Positions 11,678 to 27,914 of a DNA stretch of 64,000 bases are shown piece by piece; the stretch's first letter is position 1; the number at the start of each line of letters is the position of its first letter. Position numbers and translations under genes: made by a program. Source of the stretch: Schistosoma haematobium (lineage: Eukaryota > Platyhelminthes > Trematoda > Strigeidida > Schistosomatidae); assembly GCF_000699445.3 (NCBI RefSeq), contig NC_067196.1:25747116-25811115 (forward strand), read 5' to 3'. Below the pieces are notes generated by a model. The model worked only from the letters and a program-made list of their open reading frames with translations, searched no databases and was not told the origin of the DNA.

Positions 11678-14600
11678 GTAAGTATATTTGTACCAATATG
11701 TGCTTTTTTCTTTGCTCTTTAGATAAGATCATTTAAAATGTGTGTATATTTATGTGGATCTATAACCAATCTTGTTCTACAGTCTAAGAGATTTTTTAAG
11801 GGATTTGCTCTCCCTCACTAAAATACAAGAGTAAGCTGTAAACGTTAACATCATTATTTCAATGACTCAAGCGATCACAATTGATTAATGAGGCTTTACT
11901 CTTTCTCACCAGAGCATTTTCCATACATATTAATTTAAAGAGAGGGCCCACGGATTAGGATTATCTGACATAGTTGTAATCTACTTCATTCCTATTTGTC
12001 TTCGATATATTTCATGAACTTTCTCTATTTAAGTTTTAAATTCATGCGGACTAACAATTTTATTCATTGGTGCTTAGTACTGCATTCAATAAGCAATATA
12101 TAATTCATACTTTCTCATTTTTTTATGTCGGGTGATTTAAATATTTATACAAAATAATATGAAAGGTATAATTTGTTCTACATGGGAAACAAGTGGTGAT
12201 CTAACTAGTTCGTGTGATCAAGATTCTGGTGATGAATTCAGCACATGTTTCGTCTCCTTTAATGAAATCCTAAAGATCGTATGGTTATATTATGCATCGT
12301 TTACCGTGTCAATTTGTACGTGAATGCGACAAAGAAATCGATTCATTACATTAGCGGATCTTATATGTATAAACTTAATTAGCCACTGTTTTCTCAACAA
12401 TACGAACAGTTTTTTAACATAGTAGTGGGATGACACTATTTCTGTTCTCACTTATACTAATATGTTGATTTTTTTTAATGTCATGATTTGTGCATATCTC
12501 AACTCTCGACAAGCCCTAATTTACACACAAATGTTTCGACTGGAAATCCTATTTTTATTACCATTATTATAAGGGGATTTCTTAGTTTGACCAAATATGT
12601 GGATTAAGATGCTGAATTAAAGGCTATGGTAATTAAACCCATTCAACTGTCTTGATTGAATCAACCTCAAGTTAACTGAAAGAACATTTTAATTAGAGGC
12701 TGTCAAACTTATTTATATGTATGTAGTATTTTAAACAACGGAGTTTTCTCATTGCTGCTACTGCTGTCATCATCACATAACAAGCAGTTGGTCATATGTG
12801 AGAACAAAAATGCGCTTTTCATTTACGCTATCTTAATCCATAGACGAGAGTGTGTTTCGTTCTTTGTCGTTTTCGTTGGCTTACATGAAAAATGTAAAGT
12901 TTTCTACGACGAAAATATCACTCCATCATGCTGCGGACGTGTCAACTCTGGCGCATTCAGTCATAATGGGAGAGAAATTATAAAATAGCGAAATTCATAC
13001 TTCCAATTAATTCTGTAGTAGAGATTATTCCCAAATATGTACAACTGAGTGACTAAATAAATGAGAACATAACCGTAATTACTGACTACGTTACACTTAG
13101 ATTACTTGACAACGTGGAGTTTATCTCCAGCCCCACCGAATTAAAAGCCAATCATTCAAGTCTCCCACTATCATTCCATTCTAGGTAATAGTATAAATAT
13201 CATCTTATATAATCGACGGGTATACATTTTGCTTTATGATTGAGATAATTTCACGGGTCATACACAACATCCGACACGAAGTCCCAATCATCCTTCTTGA
13301 AACAAGTCACTATTGATTGACAAATAGAGGATGTAAAATGCTTCCTAGATTTCCTAGTAATTGTTTCCAGTTAATATCGATGTTCGTGATAAGAACATCT
13401 ATTTTTAGCAGATAACCAAATTTCTACAAATCACTTATCATATGTATGTAATCTAACCTTTTCCTACAATCGTCACTTTTTGGCTAATTGTTGTCAAGTG
13501 AAAAAATGTGATAATGATAATAATAATGCTCCTTGTGTTGAAGCAACTTGGTATTTTGCTTTTAAGCAAAAAAACAGCCTATCTCCTCCAAATGTCGGGA
13601 TGGAGTTAAAAATTCTATCTGATAATGAAAATCTTTCATTGTTTTGTCTCTTTCTTTTTTCCCTCCTCCAAAATTTTTCAAAGTTTTCCTTATTTTTTCC
13701 AAAGCCCATCATTTTTTACTGAATTCGTGTAGCTTTTAATATTAGTCGAAGTGATCAAGCAAGGGATGAGTTTCTTTTTTCCCCATTTCCCTTCATTATT
13801 GATCTCGGCGTGGATATTTTTGGATAATATAATAAGTAATGTTACGTATTTCACAATACACATGTCTTTTGCTTTTCAGAAACTTTCTTTTTTTATATGC
13901 CTTCTTATTTTTATATAAATCATGATTATCCGTAACACTTTGCCCATGTGTTATTTCATATTTCTTATATAAAATATAGCAATTATAACTTGTTCTACGT
14001 TGAAAAGAATCTTTTTCTCTTTTTACGGACAAATAGAGCATACCTACACAATCATGGACACTTGTAATCATTAAAGTGAACAGTTCATCAAGAAAGATGA
14101 AAAATATGAAAACAGAAATGACATTAATATATTACTTTCTTATGTCTGTTAATTCTCGTAAAGGAGCATAGGCCGTTCTATTAAGATCCATATTAATTTA
14201 GTCTCCATTGGTATATATACATCCTGAATAGTCTACATCGATAGCGTACTTAGTTATACTGTTAGTCACAATCCAATATTAGTGGAAATAAAATTATTGG
14301 CGTAATATTTTCTGATTTCATCTAATCAACTCATATTTGAGTTCATTTCATTGTGTTAACTGTACGTTTATTATTAATCAGCTAAAATTATTTATACTAA
14401 GAAGTAATTTTAATAATATTTTTAAACTCTAATTAGAAATAAACATGCTTATTATTTCGTTTTAGTAAGCTGGAATATATGAGCTGTGAAATGATCGTAT
14501 GAATTGAGGCGATTATATTTTGATTGTCTTTCATGACTTGTATACCTCATTTTGATATCTAAGACTGTGAAGTCATGTAACACAGGTTCCAGTGCTGCAG

Positions 14601-15372
14601 GGTTTATGAGTTCCCTCACGGTCACAATTCTGTCTTACGGACGTGTATTAACTAGTACGAAACGTAGGTTGAGGGTATCTTGACGACTAGTTCCGGTCGG
14701 CTAACCACATGTCCATGATTTCATCTGTCAGATACATGTAGCATAGTCTCCACATCTATTTATCAGAAGCTTCTGTTTCAAAATAATAGATCATTATAAT
14801 ATATTATCTATTCCATATCCTCTGGGTATTATCATTACTTCGTCGCTGGAAATGATATAGTTTGGCTAATATCAATCAATGTGATTAAATCGTTGATTAA
14901 ATATTATCAGAAACACAATCCATTAGGCCGATGGTTTGTTTAGCTCTTGAATTTCCAAATACAGTTCGAACGTTTAAACTGAAAGTAAGCGTATCTACCA
15001 AGATAAAGGATACATCTATCTTTTCAGTGCGCTGTAATTATAATGTATTATTTCACAAGTGTAACTGGTTAACGAGCCATCATCAGTTGTGAACTACGCG
15101 TAAATTTCACATACTTGCTGCCTAGTCATCAAACACTAATCTTAACTGTTTTTTTCTCTCTCTAATCTAATTTTTTCCTTCAGAACTTCAAATTGTCATC
15201 GTTCTGTCCCATAAGTCATAAGTCCTTTGTCCATTAGGTAAACTTTATTTTATAAGCTTAGTTCAACTGTCATTTGTCTGTCTTTTATATAAAATATAAA
15301 AAGCATTACCTGCGGACATGATGATTATTAAATTTATTCGGGGCAAAAATATAAACATGGTGTATGCGGAAT

Positions 15373-15441
<69 letters not shown>

Positions 15442-18400
15442 ATGTATCATCCATCTCCACGCTTCTGTTTGGCCTTTTCTCCTCACATTTCTTCTGCTTC
15501 ATTATCACTTCTATACTATATTATGTCTCAATTTTATTCGAGTTATTCCACTTTTTTATTTATCTTGAAAACAAAAGTGAACATCCATTATTTCATACTT
15601 CTATAATCGAATCATACAGGGAGTAAGAAAATATTCTCCTTTTCAATCTATTTGTGCTGCAGCTAGCAAACAAACATCTCAAATGATAATTTATCTTTGA
15701 AAAACATATAAATAATTGACCCAAGGTTAGAATGCTTTATTCATTGAACACTAGTGACCATTTCCCATTCATTGCATTTATCATTTATGTGGAATGAATT
15801 TCCAGCGATTAAGAAAGATAGTTATGTATGATGGAACACATTGTGTTGTTGTAATTTTTCTTTTTAATGTAAAAAAAATTAACCATACTGTTGTTTGTTC
15901 CAATTAAAGACCGATTTAAATGTGTGTGTTTTTGTTTTTGTATATTATTGTCTCATTTCTCCGTCTTGTCTTGAAATTTGATCTATTTATAAATCATCCA
16001 TAACCCCATGGGACTGGAAACAATTTGTATTGTATTTAGTCGATTGTTTTAAACAAACATTTAGGGTTCACTTAACTACTTAGGGGTTGTGATTATTTCC
16101 ATCTGTATTCGTCTTAGTCTTATTTTATTTCTCATCCTTAAATAGTAATATAAAAAATAAGAAATTTAGACTATTAGATTCCCTGTTCACCTGGTCATTT
16201 ATGTACACATACATTTACACAGGCATACAGTTTCGTTCATATCTGCTTTGAGATTTTATAATCTCCTTAATAATCCATCTCGTTTACATCATTGCCTATC
16301 TTGTGACAGCTTATAATTTGATATTGGTTATTGATACTCATTCCTGGTTAATCGGTTTGTTTCGTTTCCCAATCAACTACCACTTCATAGTTATTTTATA
16401 AAAATAATAATAATGAAATAGCTTTATTCAATGAGATAAGTTATGTTACAGTAAAGAGTTCTCACTAGCAATTGTGTAGTATTGCAGCATACATTCAACC
16501 ATTAATTATTCTAAGATATATCTTATAAATCCTATTGACAATCGGTATCTGTCACCCATCTTGATTTATAGAAACTTTCCATCCGTCCATCTGCTACCAA
16601 TATTTTATTCCATCCACCATATATAAGATTACATGTCACTGTTTCTCGTTTCCTCAACGGATAGATTAGAAGGAAAATATACCAACAACAGTATCTGTGT
16701 TTCTATTTGGGTCTTCTTGTGTTTAATATCGTAACAAGTTGTAAGCACACAAAGATTCACAATTACTTAGTCCAAATAAATATAAAACCGGGAAGGCTTA
16801 TTATAGTATTTCCGTAGTTAGGAAGTCGATAATGGCTTAAACTTTTGATCAGACCACTGACACAGTAACCTGTATATAAATGTAGAATTTGAGTAAATGA
16901 AACTAAAATGCAGTTAACAAAACAACGGATTCTATTTCTATGACGTAACCTATAACAACAGTTTGTCTAATGATCAGTTTAATTTGTGAAATGAAAACAA
17001 GATAAAAATATAAAAGGCTTCATCGTTGAAAATTCCTCTCATTTAACCGCCACTATAATAGTCTAATTGAAGATACTTAGAGGATTAATCTCATACCAAC
17101 GATATTTAATCGAATCTGATTTGCAAAGGAAATAGTTGGGTGTTAATGATGCTCATTAAATTTTGTTTAGCTTCTTTCAGTAATATTATCTCGAAACAAA
17201 ACAATATTTACACCAGGTGAATATTTCTATTTCATAAGCTGCCTATATCAATACTAATAAACTTATCCTTTATTGTCAAACCTGTCATATTGTCTGTCTA
17301 GTTTAGTTAGTTGTTTTTTATTGTTTATTTCACTTTTCATAGCTTTTTGGATGAATTATGATGGGTATTATAGGTTTGTGAGTGGTTGGTTATACTGTCA
17401 GGTCAGATGTCAACTAACCTGGCCTGGCCCAGTTTTCTTAAGGTCAAATGTGTAATTTATTTATCGTTATTCATTATCATCGTCATCGTTATAACAGTCA
17501 TTTATTGTTGTTTTGTCTTTATATAAACAACACCTTCGCTTGATCATAATTCCATCTAACTGGATTAAAATGGGAACAGCAACAACTTAAGGAGAGACAG
17601 TAGTTTTATACATTTAAAAGTGTTTGTTTGACTAACTACAATAATTAATTGTTCTCCCATTCTTTTATCTATGTAACATTTACAAACATTTGTTATTTAT
17701 TACCATTTTTGACGCTAGAATATTTTTCTTTCGTTTATTTTTCAAATACATTGACACCTTACGATAGTTTTCAGTTTCTGCCCTCTTTATTTAAATGATA
17801 TGTGTGAGGGGATTGCAGTGTCTTCTTGTATTCAGACATGCTCGATGTCCTGTTTGTAGGTTATAAACTCTCACAGTGCTCCATCTTATCTCGTCTGAAC
17901 ACCTGGGTAGTATCACTAGATTCCATCACACAATAAATAAATGTGTAGTTCAAAACCTTGAATACGTAAACCTGTGCATGATTGATGAGTAGAGTCACAT
18001 GAAAACCATCCATAGGGAACCAATAAAGTATATGAGTTTGTTAAGTCCTTTTCTTTTGTATTCATTCTTTACTCTATATTTTGGCTTTTTTTTATCATTC
18101 CATAGTTGTCAAATCGTATGTTTTATACTTAGCTTTACTATTAGATAATGGTTAGAGGAAATGGGTAGGGAACTCTCAGTCCTACAAGAGGTCAACCGAG
18201 ACCTGAATAGTTCGGTAATAACGTCTGAGACTGCGATTCTGGATGACCCTTGTTCGAATTCACCAGAGGGCAGTAGTCTCCTTAAGATTACAGGTACTCT
18301 TTGCCCCTGAGGACATCCTTTTGACTACACCAAAACATCTAACATAAAAAAGTGCACGCGATTTCGAGTTACTTAAACTAGTAGCGACACTGCAACTTTG

Positions 18401-21400
18401 TCGGTAGAATGGGACTAGATAAAAATGACAGTATTCACTACTCAGTGATCAGTCAATGTATACTTAGCTTCCTACCACAATGATGAACCTTATTAATTTC
18501 TCCTTTCGTCTGCTTTTCATTATTTTAAACTCCTTCCTCTCACTTTGCTGACGTAAGACACAATCATTTGAGTCGATACATATTTACAGCAGGTTTTACA
18601 TCGCATGTGATTGATTTGCACATCATTCTTTAGTGTATATTTCACATCGATAATTAGTGCATAAATATGTCCTTTTCCATCTAGTGTCCTGTTTTATTTC
18701 ATGTTGATCTATAACGAAAGGGAATATCTAACCGTGTGGTAACAACTACTTAATTGGTTAGTAAAATATTTGTCTGAATATTAGAAGTTCTTTCATTTAG
18801 TTATGGTAATCAACAAAAGATAATATTTGTCATTGAAATGATAATTTCACACTTTCACAACGATAGAATAGAGTATTTTGTATTTACTTAAACGTTAGAT
18901 TTTACATTTTCACTACATTAGTTCATCGAAATTTTTACAAAGGTTTAATGTAGATGATATTATCTCACAAGCTGTTGGCGCCCTCAATTTTCATATTATC
19001 ATTTATAGTAGTAGTGGCAGTCGTAATGGTAGTTCACATAGTTACTTCATTTTTAAGCTCCAGACATAGCTTTCGTATTTTATAACACTGGAAAAGAAAA
19101 TACCTATCTATCAACGGTTTTGTTTCATATTTATTTGTATTCACTACTCTCAGCAATCTTCATACTACTTAATTATTGACTGTTTACAAACAGTTAATTA
19201 ATAATAAATCCAATCACTATGATTCTGTCAGTAGATACATCTGCATTGCAAAATAATTTTTTAATCAAATTTCTTTCCTCATGTCATCATGTTGTATGGT
19301 AATGTTTTTTTGTCCGTCGGATATTTAACAAATTCATTTCAATATGCGAATGAATTCCCTTGTATGACAGTTGACCTCGTCAATTATAATGTTGTTCTAG
19401 AAGTGTAGTATGCGTGTAGTACCTTTGGTTTCAAAGTAAACTACAATTTATATAATTAATCATTCTTATTTAGAAAGTGTTGTATGTAGATTAATGGGAA
19501 TACGCCTAGTTAATCTTATAATGTTATGTAACATGTAAACAGTGTTCAATGAAACCAACATGTTGTTTGTGTAACCTTTGGCCTAGTAACTTAATGCAAC
19601 TAATGAACAAGTTACTGTTCCAAACTTTATTAACTGACTTTAATCAAGATACAAAACCAGCAAATAAGTAGCATCGTAATAGTAGTAGTTAGTTTTCATA
19701 AATTTTTATGCTGATTAGTGAGTTAGTGTGAGTTGTGTATTCAATTGACGAGTAATAATAAGTCGAATGAAAAGTCGTGATGTTAATATATATGACTATC
19801 ACTCTAAATTACATTATAATTGATGAACTATTTACAGTATGTATGAATATATTGAACATTTTTGGTGCCATTCATGTGTTTGAGGTGATTTCCAGTGTAG
19901 ATAACATTTGTTTCTCCTTCATTCCCATTTCTCCGCTCAAAGAAGGGAATAGAAATGTAGAAGATAAGGTGTTTATTTGAGTTAGTTAATAGGATGTTTG
20001 TTAAGCAGTTGCTGCTATACTCCTATATAAACAGATGAAAAGTCTTGTTTATCACATCGTCTATTCTCTCAACCAAAGGGGGATAGGGCTACATGTATGC
20101 TTAGTTGCACAGTATCTGTGATAACAGGCTATGATTTCTTAAAAAAGAGCAATGTTACCCTGTTAGGGATGAATATATATTCAACATGTAAGTCGTTTTT
20201 TGTATTTAAAGAATAAAATAAATGTTTTATTTATTACTAAATTTCTTTTAAACAAAAACTATTCTGTTCAATGTTCCAATTTTCATCAGTTGTTATCTCT
20301 CGCTTCTTGTTTGTCTTTCATCTATTCCATCAAAATATTTAAAAATTTGACATGATCTATATACATATGAATTTCTCGGTGATGCTGATGATAAGAGATA
20401 ACAACTGTACTACTTATACCACACATGTTCCTCCCTGTCCACAATGCCTGCGATACAATAAGTCTAGGTGGTATATTAATCTTTTTGGTATGTTGTTTAA
20501 TTTAACTATTTCTTTGAATAAATACTTTCTGCTTTTTCCTTGTTTTTCGAGTTCTTGACTTTCCTTTGTATTGGAACACTGATATTCAACTGTCTGACTG
20601 TAGAGATGTGTGTGTGCATGCGCTCAGGGTAAATGAAACATTTTTGTCCCCAAAAGAAATCAGAACCATGGCTGGCAACAATTCGTCTATTTTTATACTA
20701 GTTCACTTTAATTTTTCCTGTCTATAAATCTTGGAATGTGTACAGTTATGTGGTGTAGTTGTGTTCAATAACTCTAATCACCGTGCCTAAACGTGTGTCT
20801 ATAGTTTTCAAATTCACTAAGTGTATGCATACATTTGAAAGCATTTTAATTTTCCCATTGAATTTGTTAGAATTAGAAATAAATAAGTTTCAACATTGTT
20901 AGATGCTTTTCAACGTCTGAAGTGTTTACCTATTCATACAGCCCGTAAAAATTATTTTTTGTACTTTTTTCCCTGTAGTAAATGTCATAGGTTTAGTACA
21001 TATAAATTTCATGTTGGATCAGATCGATTTATGATTCGTAAGATTTGATCCCGATAAATGAACGCTTTAACTATTGTTTATCATCACACCTTTTCACTAC
21101 CTTAGTGGATGCTATTCACAAGATTGTTTGTAATCAGTGTGTAGCGGAAAGTGACGTCGAAGTTACTACAATTATCAGACGAAGTGAAGAGTTTCAGCCC
21201 ATTGAAAGCACGGCGTTGGCGGAACACCTGGACATCAGATGAGAATACAGTTCAGATGGAAGAGCACACTGAAAGATACAAATGGGAGATCGTAGGCTCT
21301 GTATAATGTATTACATGAGTACTTTGTAACTTCTCGCAATACATACATTCACCTTACATATTGTCGTACTTTACACTACTATGTCCACTCCGTTAATACC

Positions 21401-24400
21401 TCCATCAAAAGCTTAGCTTTCTATTACAGTTTACTCCAAGCTTGGTTTTCACTAATCGTTGATAAATGTTTTCATCATACTTTTAGTCTCTACAACAATG
21501 AGTTTGAACATATTTCACCAAATTTTGATAATTAATAACTTTATTCTTGTCTAGTCAGCATCATGCGAAACATAAATGAATTCTCAACGCTTTTTGGATA
21601 ATTAATTTTAATGGATTTCATAGTTTACATCCTTGATTGACCTTAGTTAAGTAACCATTAAAGATCAGGGAGCCTTGAATAGTTGTTTACTCCCAGTATG
21701 GGACTCCTCAGAAGTGCACATCCATGATCTAAGGTAAGGTTGAATCCAGAATCCTCAAGTGTCACATCCAGTAAATAATCTTCAATCACTGAGTAGGCGT
21801 TCAATGTTTGGTATTTTTAGCTTCAACCAATTCCTAATATTGTTCCATCATCCTATTCCACTGTGGGTAATTGCTTCATACCCTACATGTTTGTACTCCA
21901 TCGGTCACGGCTTCTCACCAAAAATCCACCACTTACATCTCAAAATTAGTCACTATCGAGCAAATGAACCATCTCCGTAAATTTTTTATCCCAATACTTT
22001 TTTATTAGTTATTGAGGTGAGGTAACTGTGTCATCCTAAATTATTTGCATATATTTTCTGGTTCTTAACAATAATATTTATTGGTATTTTTAATTTGGAT
22101 GACTTCATTATTTCAAGTAGGTATTGCGTAAAATGGACATGATCTACAACCCAGACTAATATCGATTCTTACTCTATATTGAAGGTAGCCTATTTCTGAA
22201 ACTTATTGAACTCGTGATCTCGTTTTGACTTTTTTCTCCGCTCGTGTCAATATACTGATATATATATCCCACAGTATATTGATTTCATCAATCATTCTAT
22301 CGTCCCCAACAGTTTGTGACTGACTTATTTTACAAAAAGAAAGATTATTTTCAGAATATATTGTTTAACAGTAAAATTTTCAAATTGTGATCTATCGCTA
22401 TCAAGTACAGGTGATGATAAATCAACCACTTACATGTTACGAATAATCCCAGTTGATTAAATCAGACGAAAATATTTCATTTTATCCCTAAGAATAAATG
22501 TGTTCAAGTTATTATGGAACTATTTAATATCCCCAGTGTTTTCTTCTCTCTCTTTCTCGTTTGTAGAATGCATTTGTTCCAATGTTTATCATTAAATATC
22601 AACGAGAGGATAGCACGAAATGGTATGAATATCGAATGAGAAATGGAAGCAAGGTAAATAAAAGATAAAAGCAACTAGGATAAAATTTATAACGTATAAT
22701 TTCCCCGTAATCAATTTCCTAATTTAAAAAACCTGTTATATGCTTCTTTTGAGTTTAAAAAACTTCATGATACATGTTATTATGTATTTTTCATGAAATT
22801 ATTAGTAATTACTAGCAAACATCAGTGTTATTTAATCACGGGTGGTTCTTTTCATTTCATGCCACCATTAGGAACGTGGAAGCATTGGACGGCCATTTCG
22901 TCCTAGCATGGTACTCGTCAGCAGTGCGAACCCACGATCCTGCGCATGGGACTTGGAAATAGGACCTTTGGACTCGCACGCGGACGCTTAAGCTTTATAC
23001 CACTGAGCAGGCAACCAACGATGCTAATATCTAACCTCAATCAATCCACAGTATTACGTGACCATCTTCCACTATCTTCAGTGGGTGATTGCCTCACACT
23101 CGACACGTTTAAATTCCACTAGTCACAGCTTCTCACTAGAACTCCGAGAATTACCTCTCGAAGCTAGTCACTAATGAGCACGTAATGATTATCAGTATTG
23201 GGTTGTGGAGATTGTTGAGTTTTATTGAGACCATTAACTGACCAATGTTAGACCATCATTGAGTAGTCCCATACTGTGACGAAACGGCCATCCAGTGCTT
23301 CCCGATTTTCAATGGCAGTCTAACATTTATTAGTTCATGATCGCAGTGAAACTCAACAATCTTCACGATCCTATATTGTTGAACTTTTTCATTTTGATTG
23401 ACTTTTTAATGCATTTCATATTTAATTATCTGCCTTATTGTATTCTTCACAGATCCAATTTCCTGTTTCCCTTTTCATTTCAAGTCATATTTGTCAGTAA
23501 CATCGTACATTGATTTATATTGAATAGTATCAATAGTGTTGCATGTATTATGTCAAATGAATTTAGACAAGAGTAGTGGTTGTTGTTGTAGTACCATAAC
23601 TACTTACTGATCAATAAGTCATTGACCTTATAATTTACTTATTTTTACATGTCTAACAACTACAATTGAACAGCTTATTGTCCGACGTATGTATACAGAA
23701 TATCTATTGATTACTCAAAATGTAAAGATAAGTAGTAGTTAGCTTCTCATTCTTTTTTATTGTTCTACCTAACTGTTTCCGTCACCACCTTTCATAGATA
23801 TTTTATTTATTTATAGAGTGAAGAAAAATATGATGAACTTATGAACGAGTTGAATTAAAATTGTAAAAATAAATTCTCTGCTTGTTATTAACTGAGTAGT
23901 AACAATAGCAGTAGTAGTATTCATTTAAGAATGAAGTTGGTTTTTTTCTTCTACAATTATACTCATAAATGGTTTATCTATATTTATGTGTACAATGATG
24001 GGTCATTTAATTAATAATAAGTTTAACAATTGCTGTAAACGTGACTTTACTAAACAAGATACATTAAATTATAATAAATGGCTAGTAAATTATGAATAAT
24101 CAAATACTCTTCTTGCTTATTACATCATTTCATTCAAATTATACGTGTTTTAATAACTTCAAATGTGTTTATAGTTTATTAACGTGAAAAGTGATAATTC
24201 AGAAATGTTGATTTTACAAAAATTAAATTATCGTTTTATCAATAGAAGAGAGAGTTTTAGTACTTAAATGATTGATGAATATGGCTGTAGTTTTTATTAG
24301 ATTGAAATTAATCATAATATTGTCAATATTTAATAAGTATACTGTATCTAACATCTTCAACTGGCTTTCTGTTGTTTTAGTGAGTGATTTCTGCGAATTA

Positions 24401-27400
24401 GAGTGTTATCTTCACTAAATATTTTATTTTGATCCTTAACTTTTTCCATATTGATGTTTTTCATCTGGCTGCTGAAAAGTCCCGTATTAGAATGGAACAA
24501 CTTTTCAATGCTTGATAATTTTTAGTGGTTGTTTAGATACAGGCAGTCCGTGATGGAATCTGTTTTTTATGTTTAGCTTCACATTAAAATGGATATTGCT
24601 ATTCCACTTCTTACTTTGTTCATTTTCTCTATGACTGTGTTAATATAAGGTATGATAACTCATATCGTGACATATTTGCTACCCGATCCTACTTTCTACT
24701 TCTCTGACCGACTAATTTACCGGGTTAATAGTAAAGAGTTGAAGTTAGTATCTGGAGTTCGTTAAAGAACAATCATACATCTATCTCAACATAGTGCTAC
24801 AGGATGTCGAGTCACGTAGACTAGTAGCCACATACCACGTTGACCGATGGGATTCGACCATCACCAAAGAAAAGCTTGACATACATGACATTGATCACTA
24901 TTCAGTGATCGAATCACTGGTAAACACGATCATAAATTTCTCCTGAAAGAAAAAAACTTTCACTTCGTACTTGTTTTTTCAAAAGAAAAATTAAATTAAT
25001 AAATCTAACTGTAGTCGAATAGACTAGGTAGTTGGGACTCACTGAAATAGTTTTTTTTTAACGTTTTAATCATTTTATGGATTACATTCAGTCGTTTGAA
25101 GGCAATCTTCTTTTCTTATGAGAATATAATATAATTTTATTATTACTTCTTGTTCTTTAGTAATTTCACTTTTTTAACGCTTGCGCCTAACTCGTAAACA
25201 GATCTTGTGTTATAAATAATTAACATATTTGTAGTGCGTAGAAAAATTAGATTTTCTGATGTTTCGTGACTCAGTGTAAGCCACTTCTTCAGAGGATAAA
25301 TGACCAAATCAAAACTAATCCAAGTGTGTGTTAGTTTATATCATCTCGTCTGATACAAAATTATCACCAACATTAACATCGTTCACACATTAAAAAAACA
25401 AAACAAATAAGCTCATACGGTAATGTTAATTACATCAATTTCTATTCCCAAATGCCTAATGATAACTCTTAATAGCAAATAAAAATAAATGTAATCTGGT
25501 ACATGCACAGTTTTGTATTTACATATGATTTGACACTTCTAATTTGAATTCACCATATGTATCAGTATAGAATATAATTGTAATGATTTGAATGAATATC
25601 AGTTTTCATATACATTGTGCGCCGAAATAAATGCACATGAACATACACCTATGCATGCACCCACTCATACATACATAAACATGACTACCAAGCAAGAGAA
25701 GTATATACTGTGTATACACAACACCTCTATTCAATCTGTCTAAATATTTTTCCCCATTTTGTATTAATAACTTCATTTATCTTAGTTAAATCTTCATGTA
25801 TATGTATTCATGTCGCCCCACAACCACATACGCACATACATTTGTTAGTGTGCATTGTAGAGTTACGAAGGTGTACATTTATATATGTATAAATTGTAAG
25901 TAATTTTGACAGAAACGATTAATTTATGATTTCATGATGCTGAACAACAGCTCTCCTTACCTCCCTCCCTCCCTCCCTCCCTCCATTTCACTTTTGACTT
26001 GGTTGACCGTTTTAATGAACTTCATCAAGGAACAGATAGTTTGTGTTGCTAAAATAAAGCAATAACAACGTCAACCCAACTCATAAATCATAATATGGCC
26101 TAATTTAAAGAAGAGTGGGAGATAAAAAATATTAAGACCGAATAATCGTTTTGTCTTATGGGATTGATTTTTTCTTTTTTAATATTTCTCTGTCTCTCGC
26201 ACACATACAAAGTCTCGATACATTTTCTTCTTTCTATGTGTTCAATCTCTTTATTTTCATTGTGTCTCTCTCTCTCTATCGTTTACCTCTTGAGGTTGCA
26301 CATTGGTAAGTTTGGTGGAAACATGCAACTTTACTAAGTTGATGATAATAACTTGTATTTTTCTCATTTATGAATTATTTATTTATTTACACATTTATCT
26401 GATTTGTTTTGTCTTTTTACGAGGTATTAAAAAGAAACAAACAGGCTATTCATGTTTTGTTTTCTTTATTTCATGTTTCTTTTTGTTATGTTTTCTATTT
26501 AGTTGCTTCACGCAAATCGAAATAGTCAAACAATTGTAATTCAATTAGATCCACCAATTATAGCAAAACGATTACGAATATTGCCTTATACTATGGAATC
26601 CAATCCAAAATTAATGTGCCTTCGATTGGCTATTTATGGATCTGTTTTCAATGGTCAGTGATTTGAATTATTGTTTTTTTATATATGATCGGAGTTATTT
26701 TTAATTAATTTGGTAAAGTTATGTTTACAGTTCTTCTTACTTGAACGGTTGTACTGATTGATACGAATATTAGAATGTTTGAGATGGCTGGATCGACAAA
26801 TACGTTTAGGAAATCAGTAGATTTAATTGTAATATGAACTCATTTACTTTCTAATCGGATATTTATGTACTTAGTTTTAGGTGTTGTACTATGTGTAATA
26901 CTGCTCGCCTGACGAGAACAAAATAGATGTTGACAATATGAAAGCTGATTGTTTTAACTGCCACTGTGTATTTACATGCTTAGACAGCCAACTAATATCA
27001 ATAGTTCTCATATAAACATTGTGTTTTACAGCTGTTTTGTTTCTGGTATTGTTAAATTCCCTCAACTAGATGGTTCGTGTAGAAATGAGATTATCAGTTA
27101 TTCCACAAGCACTAAATCACTTCCGCCTGTTAGCTTTAGTTATCTTAGTGGGCTTCTTCATCTTCATTTGTCCGTTTGTTGAAGTTGACTCTCTTGTTCA
27201 GTTGACCTCTAACCATATAATCGATTGACTTTTATCGTATGAGTTGATACGAGTTCATTTCGATGAATAATTTGGTTCCCAATTATCTTGAATACCATGC
27301 ACCTAGAAAGCCTCTGGCATTCTTAGAATTTCCTTAATACAGAATTTTAGCGTTTTCCCAGTTGAATTTGTCTGTAGTTGCCCACATGCATTGATATCAG

Positions 27401-27857
27401 TGATAATATAGTGTTGTTTTACTGAAAGTCTTTGTTTGTGTACCGATAGGTTAGAGGTTATGAAGTTGTCTACTGTGTATACTGTAGTGTTTATCACAGT
27501 CGAATAATTAAGATGCTAATTTCTGCATAAATTAGACACTGTCTAGAGCAACAGTGACAGCTCTGCAATCAAACCATTTTGCTCAGGCAACACAACAACT
27601 CCAAAAACATTTATCTCCATAGTACTTGGTAAGTAAATTTTACTATTATATTCTACTCACCCGTATACTAACTGTTCCACATTATATGTACAGAGTAATA
27701 TTATTACGCAGTTAAAGCTGTTTCACTTATTCAAACAAGTTCACACGACTTTGTCTAATTTAGATAGATCGGTTCGTGATTTCAAAAGAATTAGTTTGTT
27801 ATAGATGAAAATATTGACCATAAAACATTCCAACAATCTTTCACTTGTGTTCATCAC

Positions 27858-27914
<57 letters not shown>

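Larger units (their letters stand above)
11678..22566 (+). other. DDR intron 1 (10.9 kb)
   Basis: Starts GTAAGT, ends TTGTAG. Contains (AT)30 at 15377-15436, an RTE relic at 14139-14180, a SINE-like segment with a B-box-like TTGTTCGAATTCACC at 18180-18310, a dispersed repeat at 18340-18470, and a degenerate minus-strand hammerhead SINE at 21660-21965. Short ORFs here (for example 12752-12988, 13480-13722 and 13796-14071) show no family signature. Confidence 0.75.
22654..26502 (+). other. DDR intron 2 (3.8 kb)
   Basis: Starts GTAAAT, ends TATTTAG. The first 800 bp is filled by a near-complete SINE on the minus strand (22870-23200) followed by a second, hairpin-like hammerhead copy (23203-23368). 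A dispersed repeat is at 24797-24925 and a (CCCT)n tract at about 25960-25984. No other coding sequence recognised. Confidence 0.75.
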